Positions 11,291 through 23,417 of a DNA stretch of 64,000 nucleotides are shown in pieces. A model generated the notes under the pieces. It was not told the DNA's origin and searched no databases. It worked only from the letters and a program-made list of their open reading frames with translations. This DNA is from Galeruca laticollis (Eukaryota > Arthropoda > Insecta > Coleoptera > Chrysomelidae). Both the position numbers and the translations under genes were made by a program. The DNA is taken from contig OY998175.1 in the NCBI GenBank assembly GCA_963921935.1, positions 151,767,309 through 151,831,308 of the forward strand, in the 5' to 3' direction. Every line of letters begins with the position of its first letter. Position 1 is the stretch's first letter.

Positions 11291-11296
<6 letters not shown>
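10984..11296 (+). repeat. Penelope 1 inverted pLTR tail
   Basis: Reverse complement of roughly 7770-8112. Together with 10771-10983 it forms a foldback at the 5' side of the element. The 81-codon open frame at 10972-11217 (-) is a by-product of this repeat. Confidence 0.82.
11176..11204 (+). ncRNA. Hammerhead-like ribozyme core in inverted pLTR
   Basis: Third copy of CTGATGA ... GAAACG, here on the plus strand because the repeat is inverted. Confidence 0.55.

Positions 11297-11352
<56 letters not shown>
11294..11352. repeat. TA microsatellite
   Basis: About 29 TA/AT dinucleotides with one C interruption, touching the right end of Penelope 1. Confidence 0.95.
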
Positions 11353-11357
<5 letters not shown>

Positions 11358-11422
11358 AAGGGATTGACTAAAGAAAATCATTTAAACCATTGCAACGATG
11401 AAAACACTTGTTGTTTGCTCTT

Positions 11423-11474
<52 letters not shown>

Positions 11475-11815
11475 AAAGGGATTGACTAAAGAAAATCTTT
11501 TAAACCATTGCAACGATCAGAAAGTATTTCAACACATGGTGATTCTGTTGATATTAATGGGGCAGAATTAGCAGAAGAAATTTGTGCAGTATCTGGGCTC
11601 ATGGTCAAAAAAGACAGCCCCCAAGCACTGTTCTAAAATCAATAACAATGTTGAATTTGTGCATCAAACCTAAGTGTTTCTTTAAGAGTATTGCTGTCTA
11701 TACCAGTAACTGTTGTGGAGAAAGAAGTTTTTACGAATTAAAATTGATCAATAATTTTTTACGTTCAACTACAACGCAAAATCCTCGTAATGCCATTTGC
11801 GGAAATCAAAGTTAG
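11353..11815 (+). pseudogene. hAT transposase C-terminal remnant
   Basis: The second half resembles the hAT dimerisation region seen in ZMYM1-like transposases: THGDSVDINGAELAEEIC at about 11530-11588, then GERSFYELKLINNFLRST at about 11717-11770 (family pattern SERSFSKLKLIK.LRST). Frames shift at least twice, and the family hydrophobic stretch between is scrambled. The segment at 11353-11399 is repeated at 11470-11516 with a TA array between, so local duplication occurred inside the fragment. No terminal repeats seen. Confidence 0.65.
11425..11470. repeat. TA microsatellite
   Basis: Uninterrupted TA run between the two copies of the 47-bp hAT-derived segment. Confidence 0.95.
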
Positions 11816-12029
11816 GAAGAAACATTTCTATTAGGTTACTTTATTTTATAATTATATTCCTCTGTTTGGTTATGAAATAATTTTTTGTACAATAGAATAT
11901 AAGTGGAGCAATAAAAATGCACCTTATATGTACAAGTACTTTCTAGTTTTTTTATGTCTTACATATTTCTTTGAAATAAATGATTTTAAAATAAGCATTA
12001 TTTTATTTAAAAAAATCCCAATGGCACAG

Positions 12030-12766
12030 GACCAATTGGACAGGCTTATTTCAGTAACATGTTTGCTTAAATCCAAAATAAAAAATTAGATACAAAAGTA
12101 ATAGAATGTTTTGAGATGTACAAAAAACCAAAGTAACATTCTGGCATCAAATCAAAAACAAAAAAATAAAAAAAAATTTCTCAAATAAATGTTTTAATGT
12201 ACGATTTAGAGAAAAATGTTGAATACAAAAGTTGTAGAACGTGTTCAGGTATATAAAAAAGCTTGGAACCTTTTTTGCGTCAAATGAAAAATAAAGGAAA
12301 TACGATTTTTTTTCAACTTTCACAGGCCGCCATTTTGTTTCTACTGGGCCGATTTGGCGTATTAACGAACTCGTTCAAGATTTTGGCCTAACCGATTTTT
12401 GTAGCGAGTTTGGTTTCGATCCGTCAAAAAATACGCCCTCTATCGTGCTTACAAATTCCGTTATAATTTGTGAATTTTCTTAAATTAATGTTTTAATGTA
12501 CGATTTAGAGAAAAATGTTAAATACAAGAGTTGTAGAACGTGTTAAGGTCTATGGAAAAGCTCAGTAACTTTTCTGCGTCAAATTAAAAACAAAGAAAAT
12601 ACGATTTTTTTTCAAATTTGACAGGCCGCCATTTTGTTTTTACTGGGCCGATTTGGCTCATTAACAAACTCGTCCAAGATTTTGTCCTAAACGATTTTTG
12701 TAGCGAGTTTGGTTTCGATCCGTCAAAAAATACGCCCTCTATCGTGCTTACAAATTCCGTTATAAC
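12030..12766. repeat. Tandem repeat, about 299-bp unit, 2.5 copies
   Basis: Two well-matched units run 12178-12476 and 12477-12766; GTTTTAATGTACGATTTAG recurs at 12191 and 12490. Each has CAGGCCGCCATTTTGTTT, GGGCCGATTTGGC and a shared end TACGCCCTCTATCGTGC. A more diverged partial unit precedes them (12030-12177). No coding frame. It behaves like a satellite or the tandem core of a non-autonomous element. Confidence 0.8.
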
Positions 12767-12834
12767 ACATACATATATATTATAATATTTATAATATATT
12801 GTGTATAAATTGGTTTAAATGTTTTATATGTTAT

Positions 12835-13050
12835 GGTGCAATATGTTAATACGGCTAGCTCAAATTATTTATTGATTTAAATTTTTGTATAGTTATGATT
12901 TGTACGGATTTGGGAGCATGAAACCCTCTCTGCTCTTTGAGTTCCTGTTGCTGTGAATATCTTAGTTATTAAATAAAAAGAAACACTTTACTTGTAAACA
13001 TAATTTAATTTTTTAATAATGAGAATTTTTATTGTAAAATTTATCATACG
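12835..13050 (-). mobile_element. Diverged LTR fragment related to Gypsy element 1
   Basis: GGCTAGCTCAAATTATTTAT, GGAGCATGAAACCCTCTC and CTTTGAGTTCCTG line up in order with 14864-14950 in the Gypsy 1 LTR (GACTAGCTCAATT, GGAAGCATGAGAATCCTCCC, TTTGAGTTCTGG). Only a short piece of the LTR is recognisable. Strand is given by analogy to Gypsy 1. Confidence 0.5.
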
Positions 13051-14736
13051 ACGCCTATGGACGTAAAATTATTGATCCATTTTATGTATGGCATCCTATG
13101 CGCATGCTTAAAACATCAGGTGATGATGCGTTAAGGGAAGTATTTCATAGACGCGTTGCGTCTGTTCAATTTTACAACGTGCTTTCCGTTGTATCACCGA
13201 ATATTTGATGCGTAATGCACATGTAAAAGAATTTATGTTGGGAAAAATTATACATACAGAAACACAGAAACAATATGGTACAAAAATAAGTTATCAGTTT
13301 TATATACATAGAATTGAAATATTACATAAATGAATTCAGATGCATCTTTCTCAAGTTTTTTTAGAAATGAGTATTTAATTTTGTCTATTTAGATTGGCCA
13401 TTTATTATTGAAAATTAATTAATTGTATGGTTATATTAAGTCTCTATTATAATTCTTTTTCAGATAGATCTTTTTCGCAAAGTTTATTTTACTCATGAGA
13501 TTTTTAAACACTGGATTGTAATTAGTGATTTCTTTAACTCTTGTTATATAACAATACGCACTGACCTTGTGTCCTGGAATCAGGATATTCGTGTCCTGGA
13601 ATCAGGATATTCCTCTCTGGACTCTGGAACGCTGCTTCCAAAGTTTAAAGTCGGATAAATTTGAGAAAAATTGATTCTCTCTCAGGAAAATTAGCTGTAG
13701 ATATTTGGTAAGTACTGTTGTATGTTTTGTTAGTGGTTTATTACTTTTTAATGATGATTTTGGGGATAATTTATCAAAATTTCTGGAGCGCTGCTCCAAC
13801 CAACATCCTCGAACCGACGCCAAGCTACCTACCCTTTTTTCTTCCACTTTTTTCAATAAACAATCAGTCTTTTGTTTTTTCCAGTTCACTTCGTTTATTG
13901 ATTGAAAATTTGTTCTGTCATGTCTCGAATAACCAATCACCTTTGTTTAACGCACTCAAAATTTTGATTTCATTTTTATTTACTCTCAAATATCTTTACT
14001 TATATATCAAAATAAGTTTCACTTGATTGTTAGTTTAATATTAAAATTCATTTGATTATAATGGGACGAATAGTTTATACTGGCGATATACAATAGTCTT
14101 TAATATACCAATGTTTAGTTTAATTTTCTTATTACAACTAGTTATTGTTACGATTGTATTTAGCCACATAAATTCTTTTAAGCAATTTGTCAACATTCTC
14201 TATTCTGACTATTTACATTCATTCTATATTCTTTTAAATTCATTAATCAATTTCTATTTATTTACTCTATGAAATTACTCTAATGTCAGCGTTTGTCGCT
14301 GAAACATATTGACATTACAGCGTCAAATATTCTAACCAAATCTCTTTGTAAACATTGTGTTATAATATTGAACAATATCCTTTATGTTTTGAATATTTAT
14401 TGATTCTTATTTCTTTTTTAGATTGTGTGTTCAATGTTATTTTCTTATAAAATATTTGATACAAATGGATAATCTTTATTCTATGGTTTCGGATTTATGA
14501 TTAAAAGTAATGTTTCTTTTTGTTTAATTCTTTGCAAGTTGTAAAGTTTCCTTGAATTATAAATTATATAAAAGCTGTATTAGCAAATTGTGTGAAGATA
14601 TTTACAATTGTCTAATAAACATGAGCAATTTTAATGTCTCATTCTTATCATCCTAGTAAAGTATAGTCTACTGTTTTATTATTTAGCAATTTCTAATTAT
14701 TCTGTTTCATGACAATGTTTCTACCTTACATATCCG

Positions 14737-14739
<3 letters not shown>
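13051..14739. other. AT-rich stretch without a recognised gene
   Basis: A 20-bp sequence (GTGTCCTGGAATCAGGATAT) occurs twice in tandem at 13569-13611. Open frames near 13602-14026 lie on both strands over the same bases and match no family. Nothing else stands out. Confidence 0.4.

Positions 14740-14778
<39 letters not shown>
14740..14778. repeat. TA microsatellite left of Gypsy 1
   Basis: TA run directly joined to the outer end of the left Gypsy 1 LTR. Confidence 0.95.
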
Positions 14779-14781
<3 letters not shown>

Positions 14782-16975
14782 TATATTTGTAATGAATAAT
14801 TTATAAATTTATCTTTTTGTTAAGTTTATATATGGGCGCCAATTTATAATTATTCCTTCGATTGACTAGCTCAATTTTTTTTAATTATTTATTTATAACG
14901 TTTATTTAATTAGTCGGAAGCATGAGAATCCTCCCTTTGAGTTCTGGATATAATAATCAAAGATTGAGGAAATATATTCATAATCTTACCTTTAACTTAC
15001 AACCTCTGAAAGAAACAATATCTGTTAAATAAAACGATTGAAATACGACAAGAATGATATTGATAATTTAATCATGGATGTGAGAATAAAAAAAAATCAA
15101 CACATTAATGTAAAGCTGTTTAATCAAATAATTTGCAAATTTTTAACCTGATTGGAACATAATAAATTATTTTTGAAACTATTAATTTGCTTTGAACATT
15201 TATTCTTATGGAATTGTGCCACCCTATATCATACATGTATTCTTTATAACAAAATGTCCCACTACTGCGTCGGCGCTAAATCTCCAAACGCATGCGCTGC
15301 TACAATATACGTGAAAGAAGGAGGTTTTCCTTCCATAAATAACGTTTTATAGTCAACACGACGTTAGCGTGCTTGTGATAAAAAAAATTTGTTAAAATTA
15401 TCAAGTTTCTATAATCAATTACATATAAGTGATAATTTATAAACTATATATGTGCGTGTGTTTAAAGGTCAAGAAAGTGATAGATTAAAGTTATACATGC
15501 AATAGCTGGAAGGAAGATCTGAGATTTAATTTAACATTCATGATGCACGTGATATTTCAAGTAGATAAATTTACAAAAGGTGAGTATAATAATTTTATAG
15601 ATATTAAAGATATAATTCTCTATAGATAAATTTATGATGCATCATATTTTATTGCTTTTGGCCTTTTTATGCGTTATATAATTCGAACGTTCTACTAAAG
15701 ATTTGAGTGTACACTTAGAAAATGTTAATTGGAATTCCAAATAAGTTTAAGCAAAATACACAGACCTTATTTTTGCTATCACTGCCGGCTGCACTCGCAT
15801 CTTCAAATCTTGCAGATATCTCATAAGAGATAAGCTCCTACTGCACTATTTAATCCTTACACAGGATTGGATACTCTTGTGATTAGTTTGATTTAAATTT
15901 TTTATATAATTTTAACTTTTAACTACTTTTTAAACAATTTTGTACAGAGAGCCATCTTCTATCGACGCATCCTCTATCACCATCCCAAATCGACTTTTTT
16001 TGTTTTTCAAAATCAACAAGTATTTCAGCTTCCCTAGTCCATAGCTCACTTATTTGTTTTTTTTTATCACTAAAATTGTTATTCTCCAGTCTTTTAGTTA
16101 CTATTTTGAAAAACATGATTTTATTGTCCTGGAGGGTAATAACACTGATTCACTTAGATTTCTATTGTATTAAGGAATTTTAATTTAGTCCTCTTTTCCT
16201 CCTACAATAGTCAATTCTCTTATATTTATGTTATTTAGCTAATTTGAGAAATGTTTATTTTTACAAATTTTACAACCTAACCTAACCTATATTATTAATT
16301 AACCTATATGTAATTGATTCTATTTTAGTTTGAGTCTTGTTTTATAGTTATTATACATAAACTCCTGATTATTTTTGTTTTTGTAATTAAATTTTATATA
16401 TATAATCAATAAGCAATGATTTTATGTTGGTAATGAAAATTCCCTAGCAGGCATTTCCTTTTTATACGTTTGGGCTGTGTTCCAACTATCTTTTCCATCT
16501 AGTTTCAACCCTTTGCAATGAATGAATGAATACATGGTATTCTAAACTTTTGCTACTACTAAAAAAAATATGTAAATAATGTTAAGTTATCGTTAGACTG
16601 ATTATTCTTTTCTCTTAATTTAGGTTTCAAGCTATTATATGACGTTTCGTACTGCAGAAATTGCTATGGCTGTGTTCAGTGTAATACGGAATTCCGTGAC
16701 TTTGACAACCAATCAGAATTACTGGTACAGGTAATATTTACTATTTAATTAACTAATATAGTGTTGGAATTTTTATTCTTCATCCCTTTTTAAAACATTC
16801 ACATCAATATTTCACCCGATTTATTCATATTTCAATCTTTTTATATTTTAATATTTGAGTTGTTATTGAGTTTATTCTAATGGTTGTGTCTACTGACACT
16901 CCTTCCGTTACAATAAGACCTTTTTATTATGTTTATTTATTTCAATATATTTACAAAACTAGATGACTAGTTCAA
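14779..16975 (-). repeat. Gypsy 1 3' LTR
   Basis: About 2.2 kb, unusually long. Direct repeat of 23418-25623. On the minus strand it starts TTGAACTAGTCATC just after a GAGGGGAG purine tract and ends in a TA-rich sequence that merges with the microsatellite. Contains the antisense 66-codon frame at 15152-15352, also present in the other LTR. Confidence 0.9.
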
Positions 16976-18257
16976 CTCCCCTCAAATTTAAATTTTCAAA
17001 AAAGGAAGCTTTTAAGTTGCCTTTTTAAAATTTCAATTTCAACGTTTAGGCTAATAATTATATTCTACTTAATTCATTACTTTTTTTTTACAGAAATTGA
17101 ATTTGAAGAATCCTATATTTAAGTTTTTACTATTTCTATCTTAGACTTAGTTTCCATTATCTAATTCTATCCTATCCTATTCTAAATATTTTTACAAATA
17201 TGAGACAAATCATTCTGGTTTCAAACATCTTATATATCTTTGTTTACTCTTAGTATACCATTCTATATTATTGTTTTGCTTCAATTCCTATTCCAATTAT
17301 TATTCATTTATTCACACCGTAGAATCTTTATTCTTTTATTTACACCTTTTTCCTTCAAATTCAAGAAAAACTATATTATTTCCAATATTTCATATATTTT
17401 CATATCTTATTTTCAACCCTTATTCATGTCAATATAATTGCTCCTATAGTCTAACCTTTTTCTTTGCTTACTATCCCTATTTATATTTATTTGCATAATT
17501 CTTAATTATAACTCATCAACTTCATTTCCTCAATATATTAATTACATTATACTTTATATATATTTCATTTCTCCCTATCTCATAATAATTAATCATATCA
17601 TATTCTATATAAATCTTTGCTTCCATATTTCATTGTTACTTATCTCCATAATTCCTATAAAATTTTATTTGACATGAATATCTCAAATTCTATATCTTGA
17701 TTTAAAACTTTATTTCCTTTCCACCTCTTTTACTGTGTTATTCAATTGATAACAAGCTTGTCCTTCCTAAATCCTACCTGTTCTTATTAATAAGTGTAAA
17801 TTCTGTTTCTTATCCCCTCTACCTAATAAATTCTCACAAAATTTCTTAATATTATATTGTCGCTTTTATTTCAGTCTGTCTTTGGTATTATATATTTATT
17901 TATAACAGATTGTGTCTCTATTTGTTTGGGTTTTTATTTATATAGCTACTCTAACTTTCTTTATGATTTAAATGTGAAGTTACCCTACTTTTACTCAAAA
18001 TCATCTATAAGCTTTTTATTAATATTTTTTTCTCTTTAAATTCTTAACTATGATAATGGAAACCATCTATATGTATCCTACATACGAAAAAATGAAAGCC
18101 TTATATCTACCTAGTATCCAATATTTTATGTTACATGGAAGTGCTACTTATGCAGAACATTGGAACCATTACATCTACCTGTAATACTACTATTTATTTA
18201 CATGTGAGTAACATAATATTATCTATTCCTCTTTTTCTTATTTCATTCTTGTATCGT
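16976..18257 (-). other. Gypsy 1 non-coding region between integrase and 3' LTR
   Basis: About 1.3 kb with strong strand asymmetry (plus strand T/C-rich, minus strand A/G-rich). Open frames here on the plus strand are low-complexity and match nothing. This is where an envelope gene would lie in an errantivirus-like element; none is recognisable. Confidence 0.6.
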
Positions 18258-21200
18258 TTATTGAGAGTTATATTTATAAATTGACTCAATGTTAAAAACA
18301 CCCCTGACCATGTTTGTTCCCGGGTATACCAATTTATAACTGTTTTGTGCATTTTCAGTTAACACCTCATAAGGTCCCTCGAATGGCAATTGCAATTTAA
18401 TACATTGGTCTTCTGCTTTATTAGATGTTTTTAGTGCTTTGATTATAACCAATTCTCCTTTGTTAAATCGTGTTATCTTCTTGATCTTCTTGTTCTGATC
18501 CCGAATATATTTCTCAGCATTCCTCCTGATTCTTATATTTACCTTTTCTAATATCTCTTCTAGGGTAGTATCTTTATTCACAATCCAGTTTCGTTTCGGT
18601 TGAATACCTTTCATCAAATAAATTGGACTTTCACCTGTTACTCCATGTGGTAAATTATTAATAAATTCTCCAATTCTATCCATGTTTTCATCCCATCGAA
18701 TATGTATCCCTTGGCAAAGTATTCTTAAATATTTCAAAATTTCTTTTATATATCTCTCTGCTGGATTGGAGCTAGGTCTTCTAATACTAATAAATTGTAA
18801 TTCTATTTGTTCCTTGTCACAATATTGTTTTAATTTTATACTTTCAAAGTATGTAGCATGGTCGAGTATTATTCTTTCAGGTCTTCCTACTTCTTCTATG
18901 TATCTTCTTAAACATTCTATTACAACTTTAGCTGTAGATCTCTTACACGGAAAAGTTTTAATAAATTTGGTATATACATCTACTGTAACTAATAAATTCT
19001 TATTGCCCGATTCACTTCTAATTAAGTTTCCAATAAAGTCCATTGCCACAGTCTGTAATGGTTTATTTGTTATCATAGATTTCGCTGTCATGCAGTTATG
19101 GTAATTTTTCTCTTTGGCCAATTGACATAGTTGACAATATTTGCATACTTCTTTCACCACACTTAAATCCTTCTTCGCCACATAATTTTCTCTAAACAAA
19201 GTCCATAATTTTCTCGTTCCTATGTGTCCATTCTCCTCATGTAAATGACTAATAATTTCCTTTGCAAACTCCTTACTTATCACAAATACTTCTCTGTCCT
19301 CCAATTTCTTATACCATATTTCAACGATTTTATAGGCACCCTTAACCTTCTTATCTTCAAAATGTCTTTGATCTTCTTTAATCCTTTCCAATGTAAATAT
19401 CCCCTCTGTTTGGTATAATTGGTTTATTCCAATTTGAAATTTTGTCTGATCGTTTCCTACTTCATCTGCTCGACTTAATGCATCAGCTACAATATTTTGT
19501 TTCCCTGGAATATATTTGATTTCAAATTCATATTCTTGTAGCAATAAATATCCACCTGTGAACACGATTATTGGCATAACGGTTTTTTAACATAGCTGTT
19601 AATGCTGAATGGTCGGTTTCTACAATAAACTTAGCTCCTAATAGATAAAATCTTGATTTACTTATGCAAAATACTACACTAGCCATCTCCAATTCTGTTA
19701 TGGAGTATTTCCTCTCTGCTGGTTTGGTCACTCGGGATATAAAACTAATAGGTACTTCACATCCTTCTTGTATTTGAACTAATACACCTGCCAATATTTC
19801 TATCGAAGTATCAGTTCTTAAGATAAACGGTTTGTCGTACTTTGGATGAAAAACTTTTAAACTGTTTAGAAAAATTTCTTTTAATTACTGAAATGCCTTT
19901 TCTCTTCTCTCATCCCATTTCCACTTAGTATCCTTCTTTAATAATTCTATGAGAGGAATTTCTCTCCTACTTAGATCGGGTATTAACTTCTTGAAATAAT
20001 TAATGACACCTAGAAATCCCCGCAAAGTTCTTAAATTATTCGGTGTCTTATACTCCAAAATTGCTTCAATTCTCTCAGGATTCATTGTTATACCAGTGGC
20101 ATTTAAAACATATCCTAAATAATCCACTTTTATAAAACTGAAATTTGTCTAAATTTAACTTGAGTCCAGCGTTTTCTAATTCATTTAATATTATATCCAA
20201 ATGTTTTTGATGTTTCTCTTCTGTTTCAGAAAAAATCAAGATGTCATCTATGTAGTGGAGAGTGAAATCTTGATAAGGATTCAAGATTGTATGCAGAGTT
20301 CGTACTAAAGCAGCACAAGAGCTTTGTAGTCCGAACGGCACCACACAAAATTGGTACACCACTCCATCTACCATGAATGCTGTGTATTGTCTACTACGAT
20401 GATCCAATGGAATTAACCAAAAGCTATGCTTTAGATCTAATTTTGAAAATATATTAGCCTTTGTAATTCTTCCAAATATACCTTCAATATTTAATGGACT
20501 TTCGTATTGTTTTTTTGTGAATGTGTTTATATTCCTAGCATCCAAACATATTCTAATATCTCCCGATTTCTTCTTTACACATGTTATAGCACTTATGTAT
20601 TGTGAATTTGATCTTTCAATAATACCGTCATGTAACATTTTATTTATTTCTTGGTATACCTCTTGTTTTAATTTATACGGTATCGGATAGGTTTTGATAT
20701 TAAAATTTTTTATTTCTGGTATTACTTCTATTTTATGTACATATCTGGTTGCAACACATACTTCTTTATTGAATAGTTTTTTATAAGAGTCAAGTAATTC
20801 ATACACTCTCTGTTTATATTCCTCCAGGCATAATTCATCCCTCATGTTTCGTTCTTCTTCAACAATGTGATTTAATTGTCCAATTGCACATTCGTTCTTC
20901 CCTATATCTGTTTGATATTTTGTCATAAATGGTATTGTATGCTCATTATATATTATATTTTGCATTTTATAATCTATTATAATTCTATGTTTATTCAGTT
21001 CATCTGTACCAATGATTATGTCATATTTTAAATTTTTTACTATTAACAATTGTACTGATAAAATCTTGCCATTTAATTCTAAATTTGTCATTATAGTTTT
21101 TGTTGCTTCATACAATTTTCTTTCATTTGCCCCTACTAATGATATTTTATGCGTATTTATCACCATAATATTGTCTTGATTTAAATTGTCTACGATATTT

Positions 21201-21370
21201 CGATTTATGATGGACACTTCTGAACCCGTATCTAACAAAACTCTACATTTAATGTTTTCTAAATTTCCCTCTATAAATATTAATCTAGTTAATTCTTGGT
21301 TTGTGTGATCTTCGTCTAAAATGAATTCCCTAGGATGTTGATATTTAGAAGAATAGACAATATTATGCAC
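18258..21370 (-). pseudogene. pol: Gypsy 1 pol: protease, RT, RNase H, integrase
   Basis: Starts at ATG 21368-21370. Protease active site LLDTGSEVSIIN is about 45 residues in. RT follows with KKSGDIRICLDARNIN, FSKLDLKHSFWLIPLD, VVPFGLQSSCAA and catalytic HYIDDILIFS. RNase H has VLVQIQ, RKYSITELEMASVVF and VETDHSALTAML. The integrase has a zinc-binding HLHEENGH...CKYCQLC segment and catalytic residues in MDFIG, ILDHATYF and SNPAERYIKEI. Breaks: a frameshift near 20127, an in-frame TAA at 19885-19887, and a frameshift between 19528 and 19577. The domain order RT-RNase H-integrase identifies Gypsy rather than Copia. Confidence 0.9.
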
Positions 21371-21522
21371 GTAAGAGCAACTTATTCGAAATTTGGATCA
21401 GAACTCGGGCCCTGATCACTATCCCTTCTTACCTCTTCCTGATTTTGTATCAAATTAACCTGTCTTCTGTCTTCTTCTCGACCATCTCTTTGATAATAGT
21501 TCCTGTCCCTGTCCTCGTTTCT

Positions 21523-23342
21523 TCAACCTTCTTCATTATTTCTTCCATCCCTTCTATTTTGTTGCCAGTTCCTATTTCTATTACCGTTATCATTTCGTCT
21601 TCCATAATTTTGATAATTTCCTCTATTTTCGTATTGCCTATTTCCATAATTTCGATTACCATCGTTCCCATTCTTATATCCATTTCGGTGATTTCCATTT
21701 TCATTTCTATGGTTATCATATCTCTGATTTCTATTATCCCGTCCTGGTCCTCTTCTCTCGTAATTTCTATTTTCATTATTTCTATAATCATTTCTCCTTT
21801 CATTTTCTCTTCTTTGCTGTCCGTTCCCATTTTCACTTGATCGATTGTCTCGTAGATCATTGTGATTTGTATAGCTCCTTTCCACTCGTTGTAAGTAGCT
21901 TGATAAACTATCCATAGATTTTATATTATGAAGCGCTATAGTTTCAGCTACTTCGGAATTATAATGTCTTCCAATGTACAACACTAATTCTTCCTCCTTC
22001 ATTCCAGGTTCTAAGTACTGGGCTATATTGTATAATTGCATAGCGTAATTGTTAAGGTTTTTGCTCTTCTTGTAGTCAAATTTTCCGAAGTATAGCCTTC
22101 CCCTGAATGTCGCTTGTTGCAATTCTCCCCAGAAATAGGCAAAGAATTGTTGCTCAAAATCTCCTAAGCTTTGTATCTGTTCTTCCTTGTTACAGAACCA
22201 TAACAAAGCATGGCCCTGTAATATGCTCCTTATAATGAGCTTTATCTCCATGATGTCTCTTAATCCTTTAATTTTATTCCGAATTATTTTTAGGAATACT
22301 TTGGGATGTATATTGTTCATATTTCCATCAAATTTCACCCCGATTTCGAAATTGCTATGGAAATTTCCTGCACATACATTGACTCCTCCACTTCTTCTCA
22401 AATTCTCTTCCTTTTCCTCTACCGTATTCTTTAATTTCTATTCATTTCTTCTATTTCTTGATTTACTTGTCGATTTATATCTACAGTGATTGCTAAACTC
22501 ATCCCCGTTCTTTCTTCTATCAGGCCATCTAAATCCTTGAATTTTCTGTTTACGTTTTCTTTTAACTGTTCCACTTCCTTTGTTATATGCTTAGCTTGTT
22601 TTGATACCTCTACTTTAATATTTACTGGTAAATTCTCTTCTATATCTCTTCTAAATTCTGATACTTCTTCTACTATGATCTTTTCTATGTTTTCTCGAAT
22701 TTTCATACCATTTTCTTGGATTTCTATCCTCAGATGTTTGTTTTGATCCCCAATATCTTCTTTCACCTTCTCTATCTGCTTTCTGCTTTCTTCATTTTCT
22801 TCCCGAAGTTTCCTGAATTCTTGAATACTTTCAGCTTTCACCGCTTCTATCTTCTTTTCCAATTTATTCATGTTTCCATTCATTTTATCCATCTTCCCGT
22901 TTAAGCTCCCCTCTATTCTATTTATATTTTCATTCAAATCGTCCTTCATTGTGTTCATGTCTCCCATCAAATTTTGCTCCATTTTGTTCATGTTTCCATC
23001 CATATTGTTAATATCTCCTCTCATATTTAGTTCCATTTTGTTCATGTCTGTCTTAATACTGTTTATTTCTCCCCTCAACATAGCAAATAATTGTTGCATC
23101 CATTGTTCATTTATATTTATTCCTCCTTGTGTTTCCGTTCTTTCTTGTGTATCTTCTTGTTCCACGTCTTCTTCATCTCCTTTTTTATTTTCTTCAGATG
23201 CACCTCCTTCTGATTGCTGTCCCTGGATCAAATATTGAACCTGGAAATCTCCCATTCCATGGCTCCTCTCTTCTCTTTCCTCTTCCAATCCGCTATCGTT
23301 TCCGACCTGCTTTCCATCTCTCAATACCATTTTCTTGTCCAT
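21523..23342 (-). pseudogene. gag: Gypsy 1 gag, frame-shifted
   Basis: Starts at ATG 23340-23342 (MDKKMVLRDGKQVG). The first 300 residues are acidic then a long predicted coiled coil with repeated NMNKME-type heptads. A frame change occurs around 22400-22431, just after a stop at the end of the first part. The second part is capsid-like (FDGNMNNIHPKVFLKIIRNK, HALLWF, LNNYAMQLYNIAQYLEPG, ETIALHNI). It ends in a roughly 100-residue Asn/Arg/Gly-rich tail instead of CCHC zinc knuckles. Closely similar in plan to the gag of Gypsy 2. Confidence 0.82.
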
Positions 23343-23417
23343 GATTTCTTTGTTTGTTATTAATTAAAGCAATTTAATTATTTATATTTGCCCCAACGTT
23401 GGGCCGACAATTTATTA

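Larger units (their letters stand above)
7731..11296 (-). mobile_element. Penelope-like element 1, near complete
   Basis: A retroelement with one RT plus GIY-YIG protein on the minus strand (8329-10764), enclosed by terminal repeats (pLTRs). The left repeat (7731-8112) is repeated directly but only in part at 10771-10983. It then appears in inverted form at 10984-11296. Mixed direct and inverted pLTR copies are typical of Penelope-like elements. TA microsatellite lies on both outer sides. The three repeat copies each hold a hammerhead-like core. Confidence 0.88.

Noticed and set aside
15152..15352. 66-codon frame repeated at 23792-23992
   Set aside because: It lies in both Gypsy 1 LTRs and is preserved because the LTRs are copies; antisense to the element and without a domain.
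17240..18039. Hydrophobic open frames in the Gypsy 1 3' region
   Set aside because: Composition follows the T-rich strand bias; no membrane-protein family or envelope motif, so not an env gene.
21445..21840. Ile/Ser-rich 131-codon plus-strand frame, and similar ones at 22486-23344
   Set aside because: Complement of the repetitive Asn/Arg-rich and coiled-coil gag coding sequence.
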